DNA of 64,000 nucleotides from Chrysogorgia sp. JL179-B06 (GCA_035772405.1 JAYKKM010000149.1:5986001-6050000), one strand, 5' to 3'. Shown: positions 23,657 through 36,342, numbered from the stretch's first letter. The notes: a model not told the origin generated them from the sequence alone. A program made the numbers and translations.

Positions 23657-23893
23657 ATGACAGGCCTTTGGGGGGTTGTTAATATAAGGTTAGATGCAGA
23701 TGCAGGCAATTCGTCGTCTTTGGATGAAATTATTGATAGTAGTTTTGATGGATTTTTGGCGATATCGAGTGGGATAGAAATTCAACTTAGTGAAAAAGAT
23801 GCTGTCACTGAATTTGCAATGAAATTCAGACAACACAATATTGATCATTTAATGGCTCTGTCCAGAGAATATTCATTCCGATTGACGAATTAA
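23657..23893 (+). other. Unidentified 78-codon ORF
   Basis: Acidic, soluble-looking, without a recognisable domain and without clear splice borders. It could be a remnant exon of a mobile element or chance. I report it only because its codon pattern is less AT-biased than its surroundings. Confidence 0.2.
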
Positions 23894-24355
23894 TGGCTTA
23901 TCTATTTATTAGTAAAACAAGACGCCCGCTAGGCGTTAACTCGGGCTACTTGAGGTTGTGCCGTAGTGGCTTGTTGAAAGACATTGTAGGCAAATTCAGT
24001 GATTTGAATTCAATATACACAAATCTATAGTTGTAGGTACAATGGTACATGTAATGATACAGCTGTCAGTGCAGGGGTGGTTAAATTTTCCATCATTGCA
24101 AACCCATAACGTATTGTTGGCCAACGGCTTTGATTATATGAAGGTGAGTTCGCTCAGTATCCAAGCTGGCTTACGGCTGAGAAGTCTGCCCCACCAAATG
24201 AGCCATCCAGTTTGCTGACCTAATCCAGTTCTAGTCAACAGGGTCAACCTGGCAAGCAAGCCCGGCCTGTGCTCATGTAACAACAATTCATCTGGCCAGT
24301 CCCGCAAACAGGTTCAGTTTGAGCAAGTATTAAATCAGTTATATTGTTCTCAGTA

Positions 24356-24519
24356 CTTGTCACTGGAAACCACTACGGCACCCAAGGAAACTCCGAAGGT
24401 GACTTGTAGGTGGGGTTTAGGATGTTATTTTCCCCTATACTGTAGGTGGGGCATTTTCTTAGATTTGTTTCTTGATAAGTCTAATCTCTCATACTTACCT
24501 GGGGTTTCCAGTGACAAGT
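24356..24519. mobile_element. 164-bp MITE
   Basis: Perfect 17-bp inverted ends ACTTGTCACTGGAAACC / GGTTTCCAGTGACAAGT. The interior repeats GTAGGTGGGG twice. There is no ORF. The superfamily is not determined. Confidence 0.7.
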
Positions 24520-25284
24520 GCATTTAAATCAAACCATTTAGCTGGCAGTAGCAAGACATCATAAGCAAAACAGCTCAAAGAAATATAATTCAAAATCTTT
24601 ATTTCTTTGTGAAGTCAACATTTTGAGCCAGTAAACATATTCATAAATTTAGCACATTTATTATTGGGCCAGCTCGCTTCATGTAATATCAAAAATGTAT
24701 CTGGCTGTACAGACCAAGTAACAGTTGGCAAATGGTGTGCTTGTTAGCAAGTCTGGCATGTGGGCTAGCCTGTCTCATGTACTGTAATATCAGGACTATT
24801 ATTACTATCTCGATTAGAGAGCGAGCTTGCCTCCTGCATGTACAGCTTGCCTAGTTCATATACAGCTATAGTAATCATGAAACTAGCCAAAAATCAGTAT
24901 GAAAAGTTTGTATCTGTCTGTGCAGACCAAGTAACTGTTGTAACAATGGAAAGTATACATGGCAACAGGCTGTCATTGGTAAACCAGCAAATAACAAACT
25001 CTTTACTCTTTGATCTTGATAGTTGGTATGGGTGTCAGAGAGTTGATCGATACAGACTTATTGATAACCAGCACATTTTGGAGGCCCATTTAAGCTTACA
25101 CATATCAAGTGAAACAGGTTTATTCGAGAAGCAATTATAGAATTCAAAAGTGGACACTTTTTGAAAGGTTGCTCTAAAATCTCTAAATAATTATAATGTC
25201 GAAGGTTTATATATTGTGTATGAAACAATAAACTGTTGATTAGCATCGACTTTATTTTGTATATAGACATATAAACAATAAACA
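24520..25284. other. No gene recognised
   Basis: Contains diverged direct copies of a block with ATGTATCTGTCTGTGCAGACCAAGTAAC-like content (near 24700 and 24905). An open frame at 24838-25140 has no identifiable domain. Confidence 0.3.
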
Positions 25285-25310
25285 ATGCAGGCAACAAAGC
25301 TTATAAAACA

Positions 25311-25590
25311 TATTACAGTTACCTCAGAAACAGTTAACATATTTTCAAAAACATATTACAGTTACCTCAGAACAGTTAACATATTTTCAAAAACATATTA
25401 CAGTTACCTCAGAACAGTTAACATATTTTCAAAAACATATTACAGTTACCTCAGAACAGTTAACATATTTTCACACAGCATTCAATATTCATATGTTGAG
25501 TTTTATAAACAATAAACAATGCAGGCAACAAAGCTTATAAAACATATTACAGTTACCTCAGAACAGTTAACACATTTTCACACAGCATTC
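25311..25590. repeat. 42-bp minisatellite
   Basis: The unit (ACATATTACAGTTACCTCAG then AACAGTTAACATATTTTCAAAA) is repeated about four times at 25311-25475, and once more at 25547-25585 together with a duplicated flank ATAAACAATGCAGGCAACAA. Because 42 is a multiple of 3, the array is open in one frame, which produces a spurious repetitive ORF. Confidence 0.9.
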
Positions 25591-25599
25591 ATACGTTGA

Positions 25600-26242
25600 G
25601 TTTCATATTAAATTGTTAAACATAGGTTTAATCGAGTACACAGCGTACAGGTACGGCATTTTCAGTGTACGGTTTATATCGAGATCGCAGACAGAGACCA
25701 CCAAGGCCCAACCGTGTCGAAATCGCTCGTTATCTTTTAGTGTAGCCGTAGGTCTTCGGCGATCGGCGTGTGCGATTGTAAGCATCGTGAGATCAAGATA
25801 CTGCCAGCCACATCAAATATTTTCAGTGAAGAACACTCGAGGAAAGGTAACCAGATGAATATTAAAATATGACAATGGCGCATAAATATATGCGGTGGTT
25901 CAGATCGATCTCGTACCCAGACCCAAGTGGGATGATGCAAGAATTGCCATTTCGCGACATTGCCAAATAAACAGAGCCCTTTTTAAGACTCGTGCTCTCC
26001 CCCCAGGGGGAGGCCCGATAATAACACAACTAAGCTGTGAAGGCTTCAAACAGTAAGCGGGCGAGGGTTTTTTGAGTACACGTATTTCGAGTTAACTTCA
26101 TATGAAACTGACCGCCGTTATGTTTAAATTATGAAAATTTGTTGTGCTGCGCAGGTAGTTTAGAAGTACAAAGCGAAAACTAGAAAGGAATTGGTGTATA
26201 GTGTATTGCCGAAAGAATGTTTAAGACACCATTTACATTTCA
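25600..26242. other. No gene recognised; dispersed repeat block
   Basis: The block 25680-25800 (AAATCGCTCGTTATCT, GATCGGCGTGTGCGATTGTAAGC) is also found diverged at 45040-45120. No coding sequence could be assigned. Confidence 0.4.
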
Positions 26243-26276
26243 CTAACTGACGAAAGGCCTTCGCTAAAAACGTTAG
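26243..26276 (+). ncRNA. Hammerhead-like motif, degenerate
   Basis: CTAA, CTGACGA (fits CTGANGA), a poor stem II, AAAAC in place of GAAAC, then GTTAG, which can pair with CTAAC. The changed GAAA box and weak stem II argue against activity. Confidence 0.3.
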
Positions 26277-26749
26277 ACTTCCTACACACTATTTCATCAA
26301 TACGCTAACGTTTTAGACTGTTTGACGTTATGTTTGTCAAACATCGTCGCTTCATGAATGATGTCAATAAACCCGTCTGTTGCGCGACATTTGAACAGTG
26401 CTAATCGCACCGCCAGACATGACACTAATCTGTGCACTCCTATACCCATCTCATATGGCAATGGTAGCCGTAACCGACGTGAAAGACATGATGTCTCGAT
26501 ATTAACCTTGGTATACCATCCATCCAAACGGCCACACTGACAGCTTTTCCTTTATTTAATTTCTGGCAAGTCATTGGCTTGCAGAAACATTGGTTTGTTC
26601 TGTTTTATAATGGTAATGGTATGTTGCTTGAAAATACGAATATCAGTAGAAGAATTAAGTTTGAAGTCGATCGTCTATGTTGTTGTTGGTGTTGGTTTAC
26701 TTAGGTTTCGATGGTCTTAGCGGATTTAGAATTTTTACCTCATACTAAC

Positions 26750-27275
26750 CTGTTTCGTTACCGTTGCTCACAAGGCTGCAGTTCTGGTTGCTGTTCAGGC
26801 AAACACAAGGTTTGGCAAAGTAAAACGTCATAAACACAATCGACAAGGTGGCAAAAATGGCGACAGCTATCATCAGTACAACTTGTGCTCCTGTAAAAGA
26901 TTTTTGACGACGTGCTTGACTGCTGCTATGGTCGACGATGTTCAGTATTTGACGAGTAGCCACGTCCGAAATCTCATCACAGTAAACATGTTCTTCCTCT
27001 TCCATTTTTGCAGTACTGACTTCAACACTGTTGGTAACTGCTTTACTACAGTCAAACTGACGGATGTTTTTTTGGGCGCGATGTTTTCGTTGTTCTTTTG
27101 ACCGGATGTTCTTTTGGGCGCGACTTGGCAATTTGCATTTACAAGTTCCTCGAGGAAATTGTAACCGACCCAGAAAGATTGCTGTCACAGTACCACTTGT
27201 GTTCTTGACAATGTCCTTGACGTTATGGTCGACGATGTTGGGTGTTTGAGGAGAAGGGAGCAATCTAATAGCCAT
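26750..27275 (-). CDS. Exon encoding a type II single-pass membrane protein N-terminus
   Basis: An open reading frame of 175 codons ends at a good splice donor (ACAG|GTTAGT, GT at 26748-26749), phase 1. A hydrophobic segment at residues about 130-152 is preceded by Arg/Lys (QARRQKSF), which predicts an N-in, C-out topology. The acidic stretch before it begins at an internal Met (27005, MEEEEHVYCDE), which may be the true start. From 27275 the extra 90 residues contain two RAQKNIR copies. Cysteines and an N-glycosylation site (NGNETG) follow the membrane segment. This is the layout of membrane-anchored lectins. The next exon in phase 1 downstream on this strand that I can identify is the fibrinogen-like exon at 12758-13138. 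Confidence 0.6.
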
Positions 27276-27739
27276 ATGTCCGTATCATTTAAATAGAAGT
27301 AAATATTCTCTGCAGAACCTTCCATTTTTCTATGCATCAACCAGAAAGAACTTCTCGTGTTAATCTATCAACTTCCTGTATCATGACCATCTTGGGTTTG
27401 AAAATATGTATAGTAAACTTATAATGTGGCTCCAGAATGTCTCAATCTTTTAATTAATGGTGGACCGAACCATAAATATGCAAATAACACCCCACAGCAA
27501 TTGGTGATATTTTGTTTTTCAATTCTCAAAGTAAGTGGAGTGATTTAAATCGGATTTTTTTTATTTCTATCCTCAGTTTTCTACCATTTTGACCACAATT
27601 ATTAACGCTGTGTACAACTATAAGAATTTGGAATTCACAGACAAATGGAAAGTCTCCTAACAAACTTCAATCATATTGCCGTTGATTCACTTCCAACATT
27701 GTGATTTCGTTTAACGTTTCATATTAGTATCCCGAATTC

Positions 27740-27815
27740 AAAACATAGTCCTAACCCCAAACCTTATCCTAATCGTAACCCTAAACCTAATCCTAACCAT
27801 AACTCTTACGATTTT
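27740..27815. repeat. Degenerate interstitial telomere-like repeat
   Basis: Imperfect CCTAAC/CCCTAA units (CCTAACCCC, CGTAACCCTAAACC, CCTAATCCTAACC). These are short interstitial arrays that occur commonly and do not mark a chromosome end. Confidence 0.6.
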
Positions 27816-28354
27816 AGAACTAACAGCTGATTAATTTTAATTTCGAATTTTACTATCGATAGTCTATGTGACGTCATATTGGGACTTAAATGAAACTTCA
27901 GCCATGATATGGGATACCAGACGAGGTACGACTTTGTGTACGCTACGGTACATGGAATCCTATAGCTTCTAATAATGCTTCAATCGTCTATTTCGACTCA
28001 TTTCGTAATTAGTATTACCTGATTATTCAATGGTTATTGCAGCGCATTTAACTAATTATTTCGATCAGGATAACGACTTCGACTTGTCAATTCTGAATAA
28101 CCACCGTTTCGTTGATTTAAATAATAATTTCCTGCATCAGATAAACAATTATCTACACTAAATAACAATATACTGAATGGTAGATCACTAACTCTCCGGA
28201 ATTGTTGTGCATTACCGATGGTCTTATTCAATTCTCTCCAATACAATGGACCTATCTACCGATCACAATGATTTGATCTTTGACATCCAAGTGGTTGTAA
28301 ATGCGTCATTACTGTCCCTAAAGCCGACCACACTATCAGTCATACTTTTTAATG

Positions 28355-29317
28355 CACGTCCTCCAACATCATTTATTGCATTTCTTGCGATAAATGCCCT
28401 AAAATGTACATCGGTGAAACTGGACGACGTCTTTCAGACGAGTTTTTTGATGAACAACGTCGTTCCGTGTGAAACAATGATGTTGACAAACCTGTAGCCC
28501 GCCATTTCAATAGCTCTAACCATTTGATTTCAGACATGAAAGACTGTACCATCGTTCCCATCTCAGGTGGTAACGATAACAACAAACAACAAGATAAGCA
28601 GCTCATTTTTAAACGAAGCACCACACATCCCGTGGCCTTAAGGAACGTTTTTCTTTTATTTAATTTCCTACTAGTTTTTGTTATTTTAGTTTGCGAGGAA
28701 CTTTATTACTAATTTGTGCATTTACATCCCTTTTCAAGTTTTCATTCCTTGAGTATTAGACCTATCATTTCACCCTTGTCTACAGTATTTCTCCCGCTAC
28801 CTCATTATGTTTGCTGATCGACTGTAAAAATAGCAACTGATTTAAAGATCAACTATTCCTTTTGAGGTTCTATTTTCCTCCGAAAGAGATATCATCTAAC
28901 TTTGTAGTAAAAGTTAAGAAAAAAATGAATTTCATGATATGGTGCAGGATTTATTGAAGAGTATTTCTTCGGATCTCCTCATGCACGACCGCGTTTTGAA
29001 AAGAATGGCGCTACTACCTGTTTGATGTCATAGTCATACTGGTAATAGGTTTATTGAACAAAATAATATTGCAGTGCTTGATATTTGGTTTGTCACTTAT
29101 AACTCACCTAAGAGTAAACAGTATTCCAAACTTCACAACATATTAGCCCTATTTATTTCATTTCATCACGTCTTGCTCTGATGAAGTGCTCGGTTCGAAA
29201 CGTCATTGATAAAGAACTCGGCAATTTCACACCTTTTTGCTTTACTATATCCAAAACATTGCCTGCAGCACTCTACTTTTTTACTTTCCTTTTATTACAG
29301 CATGGATATCGCTGGTA
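28355..29317 (+). mobile_element. Penelope-like element 3' part, copy 1
   Basis: Frame-broken GIY-YIG endonuclease region reads CDKCPKMYIGETGRRLSD-like near 28390, then VARHFNSSNH near 28500, then ISGGNDNNKQQDKQLIFK at 28566-28620 and a (H)P-VALRNVFLLFN tail. This is the C-terminal signature of Penelope-like retroelements. A hammerhead-like motif (29178-29204) and a tail (ACACCTTTTTGCTTTACTATAT, GCAGCACTCTACT) follow. The RT part is not evident upstream. Confidence 0.78.
29178..29204 (+). ncRNA. Penelope-associated hammerhead-like motif
   Basis: CTGATGA is followed by a degenerate stem II (GTGC/GTTC), then CGAAAC and GTC. The spacing is that of the minimal hammerheads of Penelope-like elements. 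Stem I pairing is not convincing, so this is probably a decayed copy. Confidence 0.5.
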
Positions 29318-31141
29318 CAGTATGGCCGGAAATAAAACTCGCTGTAAATCACAAATACACCTTTCAGTATTGCTAAATGAACTTTATTTGAATTACGGAA
29401 ATTTTATAATATTTTCACAAATCGAATGATTTCCACAAAGTCTCCTATAATAGATCTTACATAAAGCAGAATCTATTAGGACAACATATTCGCTGTTAAT
29501 ATCCCAAATCAGACAGAAAAGACAAGAACACGTTGTAGTATAGGTAAATGAACTATCTTTCTCAATATATGGCAATATTCTAACAAATCGGATAAATTGC
29601 CATTAATTCCATGCAAAGTCTTATACAATATAGGTCCAGTGTAATATATATGTCTCATATAATAAGTTTGGACTGGTGTGGTGTACATAAAGAAGAGAAG
29701 CTAATTAATTAATTAAAAATCTATATTGGTCATGAGGAACACCAATATGGCCGTCAAGTATCGAGAGCGCTCCTTCAAACACTGCCTTAGGATAAGAAAT
29801 AGTACTTCTAAAATGTTTTAAATATTCATAGAGTCAAGGGAATAGGACTTTTTGATTTTCTTTATTATTTTTTGACAGAAAGAGATCAGAGTTAATTTAA
29901 GTAAATCATCAATTGCAATCGCTTCATTAGAGTAAGTGCTTTTGTGAAATGGCTATTGACTGACGTTGGTTGAAGAGTGAATTCGTTCTTGATTTGCTTC
30001 TACAAATTTTGAAGAAAGAAAAAGTGAGTATATAGATGTCAGTAGAAACATTCAAATATTGGTTAGGGATACAAGTATCTTTAAGAAGTTTCCGATATAG
30101 GTGGGCAGAAATATATAGTAAACGCTATTTATCAGACTGTCATATGATATGTAATTACCGCTTCTTCGAGAAGAAAAATGAAATGGTAGAGTTGAAATCA
30201 TATGATTACTTTCCTAAATGGCTACCTTTTATTTATCGCATTTCTTGCGATAAATGCCCTAATATATACATCGGTGAAATTGGACGACGTCTTTGAGACG
30301 GGCTTGCCGAACATCTTCGTTTCGTGAGGAACAATGATTTTTGACAAACCTGTAACCCGCCATTTCAATAGCTCTAACCATTTAATTGGTTTCAGACATG
30401 AAATTCTGTACCATCCTTCCCATCTCAGGTAGTAACGATAACCACATGCAAGCAACAAAAGAAGCGTCTCATTTTAAAACTATAAGCACCACACATCCCG
30501 ATGGCCTTAACGAACGTTTTTCTTTTATTTAACTTTCCTACAAGTTTTTTTTATTTTAGTTTGGGAGGAACTTTATTATTAGCTCATGCATTTACATCCC
30601 TTTTCAAGTTTTTATTCCTTGAGTATTGGACCTGTCGTTGTACCCTTGACTACAGTAGTTCTCTCGCTTCCTCATTCTGTTTGCTGATCGACTATAAACA
30701 TAGCAACTGATTTCACATTTTCACATTTCATTTGCTTTGATACCCTTTTAAACACGAAATATTATCAACTGGGATATTCTATTTCTAGATTTTTTGAAGA
30801 AAATTAAGGAAAAAACCTAAATATCTTCAAAAATCCGGCTCATTTGAGATAAACATCTATATTATATTTAGTTTCGGTCAAATGAATCCTGGAGAACTAA
30901 ATATCACTGACCGTTTCTGCCAAAACCAGCACGACTCACAATTTTGCAGTGCAGAAATATTCTTGAAAAATCATTTAGTTTCAACACTATGTGAGTTCAA
31001 GGTAGTGCACAGACACAAAACGGGTGGCAAATGGCCTATTTTGTCAATTTGTGTCAGATATGTAATGTCATATTTCATATTAAACTGGCATGCTATCCAG
31101 TTAACGAAAAATCATGTAAAAAATGATAAAATTACGGGAAT
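29318..31141. repeat. Left arm of a 1.8-kb inverted repeat
   Basis: It matches 34519-36342 in inverse along its whole length. Outer ends share TATGGCCGGAAATAAAAC and inner ends share ATTACGGGAAT. In between, GTCCTATTCCCTTGAC, GCAGTGTTTGAAGGAGCGCTC, the Penelope-like segment and AATCCTGGAGAACTAAATATC-type blocks all recur in order. The arms are about 1.82 kb each with 3.4 kb between. Confidence 0.85.
30036..30720 (+). pseudogene. Penelope-like GIY-YIG endonuclease remnant, copy 2
   Basis: The open stretch 30036-30296 ends ISCDKCPNIYIGEIGRRL. The Cys pair and the IYIGE core belong to the Penelope-type GIY-YIG nuclease. The frame breaks after that, and VARHFNSSNH/ISGSNDNHMQATKEASHF-like sequence follows to about 30500, then a FVLLFN-type tail and an LLIDYKHSN-like 3' flank. 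The RT is absent. Confidence 0.78.
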
Positions 31142-31910
31142 AAGTCTACCACAACTACAATTGATGCAAAGTTTACACTATTATTTTTCAAATATGAAGT
31201 ATTTCAAGCAATAATTATTTTCATATCATGTAAATTGACTTTTATCTATATCTCATACTTTTAAAGTGCTGACGCATATCATGATTGAGCCACGAGGGAG
31301 CAATTTAGTGAGACTCCTGGAACCATTATTTGTAAATTCGCTTAAAAGTGAAATGTTGGAACGACAGAGCAGCTTTCCAAAGCCTCTGATAGCCATCATC
31401 AAAGGTGTTTAACCAATTTGCACATTTTCAGATACGGTTTATGTTTTAGATATCACTTTTGGTTACATATGTAAAATAAAAATCCCATTTTTTGACAGAA
31501 ATGTCTGAGCAGGATGCACTATACGTCTGGCCGAACTACATAACAGGGTGGACACAGTTCGTCATGATTTAAGTACAAGTGCCGAGGTACTTTAAATTTT
31601 GGTATTTGTTTAAATTATTATGATGACGAGGTATATTGGAGCAATGAAATGTCTTGTACAGGATTTAATTTTTTGCTGTTGCAGTTTTTGTAGATTGAAC
31701 TTTGCAAGAATGTATTGTCACATCATTACGAGGGGGGAAACGTGTTGAAAGGCGAAAGATGTGTTGTGCTATAATTGGAGATAACGTGAGTATAACTTGT
31801 AATAAGTTCCTTTATTCTTTGTTTATTCTGTTTATAACTCCTCAAAGTATGCACTCGTAGATATTTTATCTATCTCATTCAATAACTAATAGTCCAAAAC
31901 ACGTGGTTTA

Positions 31911-32198
31911 GGTTTAATCTCCGGGGATATAACCGTCAAGTACAAGAACTCAGGTGAGGTTGCCGTTTCGGTATCACACGTTTCCTTCGTCATCATCAAG
32001 CACGGCGTAGCATTGGCCGAACGAAGACTTGGAGCAAAGATGTCGTTTGCATTCCAGACGGTCGAGATGGAAATGAGGAATGGTCGGGCCCGTCACCGAC
32101 ATATTTTTTCCATCCCAAGAGGGCCAGCTCGATCGAAATTGACTGATGACGGACTAGTGGGTAAAGTTAGAATCGTTTCTACATGGAGTCCGAGGCAG
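31911..32198 (+). CDS. Candidate host exon, product unidentified
   Basis: A 288-base open segment runs from a possible acceptor (GGTTTAG|G) to a consensus donor (CAG|GTAAGT at 32199). It is phase 0 at both ends, 96 codons, and clearly richer in G+C than its neighbours. The peptide includes GLISGDITVKYKNSGEVAV, LAERRLGAKMSFAFQTVEME and LVGKVRIVSTWSPRQ. I recognise no family. A shorter possible exon ends at GATAAC|GTGAGT near 31785. The segment lies inside the central part of the large inverted repeat, so it may be a captured host exon rather than part of a live gene. Confidence 0.45.
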
Positions 32199-32501
32199 GT
32201 AAGTGATTCATCATACCTTATACCTTATTATCGGATATTAACGATGCACTTGCAAATTAGCGATGTGAATTTGAAAATTTAGCGTTTATTTAATTAACAT
32301 TAATCCGAATAATTAACATTGTTAGTATTAATTATGCACGAGTTAATTCCAACATTGACCATCCCCAGGGCATTTGTAGAGTCTAACTCTACTCGTTATA
32401 GGTAAACCAATACTGTTAATACCCAATACCAATACTGTTATTACAGTTGTCTGTAATAAGTTAGTCAAATAAGTTTGTCAAATAGTTATTGACGATACGT
32501 G

Positions 32502-33069
32502 CACTGTAAATTCAAAATAGTCGTTTTGACCCCAATGAGTCATGTCAGCACCATTCCTCGAAGGGTCATTTTGACGCTTGAGGGAGTGGTTGGACTCTAA
32601 GAGTTGTTTTGACCCAAATATGGGGTCAGAATGAAACTTTAGTGGACTCCTTGGGGTCAAAAGAGTAAAAAATGACCCAAAAGAAGGGACAAAATGACTC
32701 CTTCAAAGGTGTCGTCTGACCCTACAAAGAGTAAAAATGATACAAACGAAGGGTCAAAATGACTCCTTCGAATGTGTCGTCTGACCCTACAAAGAGTAAA
32801 AATGACCCAAAAGAAGGGTCAAAGGTGTCGTCTGACCCTACAAAGAGTAAAAATGACCCAAAAGAAGAGTTAATTTGCATTTAAGCTCTTCCAAGAGTCA
32901 TTTCTAAACGACTTTTTGAGGATTCAAAATGACTCTTGTAAAGGGTGGAAATGAATCTTTAAAGGAGTAGGCCCAAAAGGAATCAAAATGACTCTTTGAA
33001 GGTGTCGTCCTGGAGTAAAAAAAATGACTCCTTCAAATGAGTCAAAATGACTCTTTTGAATTTACAGTG
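32502..33069. mobile_element. CACTG-ended MITE with internal GACCC/GACTC tandem units
   Basis: Ends CACTGTAAATTCAAAATAG and, in reverse, CACTGTAAATTCAAAAGAG are flanked by TG on both sides (32500-32501, 33070-33071). The interior is a tandem array of about four copies of a roughly 60-base unit (AAAATGACTCCTTCAAAGG, TGTCGTCTGACCCTACAAAG, AGTAAAAATGACCCAAAAG). It has the same end class and the same design as 15968-17980. Confidence 0.75.
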
Positions 33070-34518
33070 TGTGTACCTAGAAATAAACCATAAAATAACT
33101 ATCTACACACTGTATATTGTTAAAATATAACCATAAGCACTGTGGCCGTAAAAGCTCCTGAAAAACCCAAATTTTCAGAAGTGATATGGTGGCAACATTT
33201 TCTCAATTTCAACTTGTAGGATATTCTGCGCGTATAACACTAAATAGAAGTTAACCAAAGTTCAACTTAATCAAACAAAAGCTAAAAGCCATTTTGTGAT
33301 ATGGAGTTTGCATTGTTGTGTGACCAAAATAAAATTCAGTTATGTGATCAATTGATCATGCAAAGCCTCAATAACAAAATGGCGTGTAACTTTTGATTCA
33401 GCAAGTTGAAATTTGGTTGACTGTTATCTGAGTAGCATACTGCAAGATGAAATATGGAAACTGTTGCAACCATCATAATTTCCAACAAATTTTGATTTTT
33501 TAGCTGCTTTCCCATCCAGCGTGTGCCGATGAGGCACTGTAATTAACAAGTAGACAATGTGTAGGATTTGTCTATTTAACAATTAGACAGTGAGTCCATG
33601 TTGTCTATGATATTCGACGCAGTGGAGTGTACTATACTGTAGTTGCCTATTGATCATAAACAACGTGGGCTATCGAGAGTTTTAGTATAAATCTACTAGC
33701 CGGAAAAAATATTATTTGAAACAAATTATCGAGAAACTCGCATTAAACCTCTTCAAGATGCTTTGAAAAGCAACTCCTTTTGCTACTAGTTGTCTTTCAC
33801 TAATAGACGGTGACGGTACTGTAGATCAGCGAACAAGAATGTAGGCTTTGTAATGGCTGTTCATTGGTTATAGGTTTATACTAATAGCTATTCAATTAAG
33901 TATTAACAAATTATTTTAATGTGTAATACTTAATCGAAACATCTAAAGGAGGACATTGTGAAAAACAGCAAATAACAGACATTTTTAGTAAATGAATTTT
34001 ATTGTTTTAATATATTCAATATTACAGGTCGTATATTTCACTTCTTGACGATGACGATCTCAGTGATGATCCTGATGACATTGTACTTAATATTTACAAC
34101 ATGAGCATTGCATTTGTTTAGTGTGTTGATTGCATACAAATGAACAGTGAACAGATAAGTTTAACAAATTTTTCTTCACTAGGGATTTTTGGTGATTGAA
34201 AATTTAGAGTGTTACAAGCATTCTGGTTGGAAAGCTAGTCCATTGCTCTATTACCATTGAGCTATGGAAGCAGTTGCGCAGAGTTATTAAAGCTACACGT
34301 TATATTATATTATAATTAATAAGTGGCCGTGCATGGTAATGCTGGTGAAGTATGGATTAATTAGTACAAGTTAAAGCTAATACTTGGCATTTCATTCGAT
34401 TAAATTAACTGTTTATATAAGAACAGTTAGTTTAATCAGGCATATGTTACTAATATTAACTGCACATGTTTTTCACCACGAACTTCAACGGAATAGATTT
34501 GCGACAGTTCGAAAGCCG
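33070..34518. other. Centre of the inverted repeat, no gene recognised
   Basis: There is a degraded SINE relic at 34240-34275 on the minus strand (CCATAGCTCAATGG-type A box). The rest is AT-rich, without a supportable ORF. Confidence 0.4.
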
Positions 34519-36342
34519 TAATTCCCGTAATTTTGTCATTTTTACATGATTTTTCGTAATACGAAATATTACATCCCATTTTCTGACCCAAATTTAAAAA
34601 ATAGGCCATTTACCACCAGTTGTGTGTGTGTGCACTACTTTTACCTCACATAGTGTTGACACTAAATATTTTTCAAAATTTACCACACTGCAAAATTGTG
34701 AGTCGTCCTGCTTTTGGCAGAGACGGTCAGTGATATTTAGTTCTCCGGGATTCAATAGGCCAAAATTAAATATAAAACAGACGTTTAAACCCAAATGAGT
34801 CGGGTTTTTGAAGAAAATTAAGTTTTTTCCTTAACTTTCTTCAAAAAATCCATAAATAGAATATCCCAGTTGATGATATTTCGTGTTTAAAAGGGTATCA
34901 CAAGTAGAAAGTAGCCAATCAAATACACGGGATATAAACAAACTAATAATTAATGAAATGTGAAAATGTTAAATCAGTTGCTAATTTTACAGTCGATCAG
35001 CAAGCAGAATTAGGAAGCGGTAGAACTACCGTAGTCAAGGGTGCAATGACAGGTCCAATACTCAAGGAATAAAAACTTGAAAAGGGATGTAAATGCATGA
35101 GCTAATAATAAATTCGTCCCAAACTAAAATTTAAAAAAAACTTGTAGGAAAGTTAAATAAAAGAAAAACCTTCGTTAAGGCCATCGAGATGTGTGATGCT
35201 TAGTTTAAAAATGAGTCGCTTCTTTTGTTGCTTGCATGTGGTTATCGTTACCACCTGAGATGGGAAGGATGGCACATAATTTCATATCTGAAACCAAATG
35301 GTCAGAGCTATTGAAATGGAGGGCTACAGGTTTGTCAAAAATTATTGTTCCTCACAAAACGAAGATGTTCGACAAGCCCGTCTGAAAGACGTCGTCCAGT
35401 TATTAGGGCATTTATCGCAATAAACGCGATAAATTAACGTAGCCATTTAGGAAAGTAATCATATGATTTCAACTCTACCATTTCATTGTTATTCTCGAAG
35501 AAGCGGTAATTACATATCATATGACAGTCTGATACACATCGTTTGCAAGATAGTTTTTCCCACCTATTTCGTAAACTTCTTAAAGATACTTGTATCCCTA
35601 ATCAATATTTGAATGTATCTACTGTCATCTATATACTCACTCTTTCTTTCTTCAAACTTTGTAGAAGAAAATCAAGAACGAATTCACTATTCACCCAACG
35701 CCAGTCAATAGCCATTTCATAAAAACACTTACTCTAACGAAGCGATTGCAATTGATGCATTTACTTTAAATAACTCTGATCTGTTTCTGTCAAAAAATAA
35801 TACAGAAAGACAAAAAGTCCTATTCCCTTGACGCCATGAATATTTGATAAATTTGAGAAGTACTATTTCTTATCCTAAGGCAGTGTTTGAAGGAGCGCTC
35901 TCAATACTTGACAGCCATATTGGTGTTCCTCATGACCAATATTGATTTTTAATTAATAATCTTCTCTTTTTATGTACACCACAGCAGCCCAAACTTATTA
36001 TATGAGACATATATATAGTATACTGAATCTATTGTATAATACTTTGCATGGAATTTATAGAAATTTATCCTATTTGTTAGAATATTGCCATATATTTAGA
36101 AATATAGTTCATTTACCTCTACTATACAACGTGTACTTGTCTTTTCTGCCTGATTTGGGACATTAACAGCGAGTATGTTGTCCTAATAGATTCTGCTTTA
36201 TGTAAGATCTGTTATAGGAGACTTTGTGGGAATCATTCGATTTGTCAAAATGCTAGAAAACTGTCGTAATTGAAATAAAGTTCATTTAGCACTACTGCAA
36301 TGTGTATTTTCATTTACAGCTAGTTTTATTTCCGGCCATATT
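34519..36342. repeat. Right arm of the 1.8-kb inverted repeat
   Basis: Inverse copy of 29318-31141. It carries the Penelope-like nuclease remnant on the minus strand (about 35170-35440, where GCATTTATCGCAATAAACGCG mirrors the CDKCP region in broken form) and the same flanks. Its outer edge abuts the CACTG terminus at 36343. Confidence 0.85.

Noticed and set aside
25285..25515. Repeat protein with three RTVNIFSKTYYSYL units
   Set aside because: It is a 42-bp minisatellite whose period is divisible by three. No start context, domain or splice sites support a protein.
27740..27815. Chromosome end (telomere)
   Set aside because: The units are degenerate and short, and sequence of the same type continues for 36 kb on the right.
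29181..29429. 82-codon ORF starting in the hammerhead-like region
   Set aside because: It overlaps the Penelope 3' tail and non-coding ribozyme motif. No protein similarity is seen.
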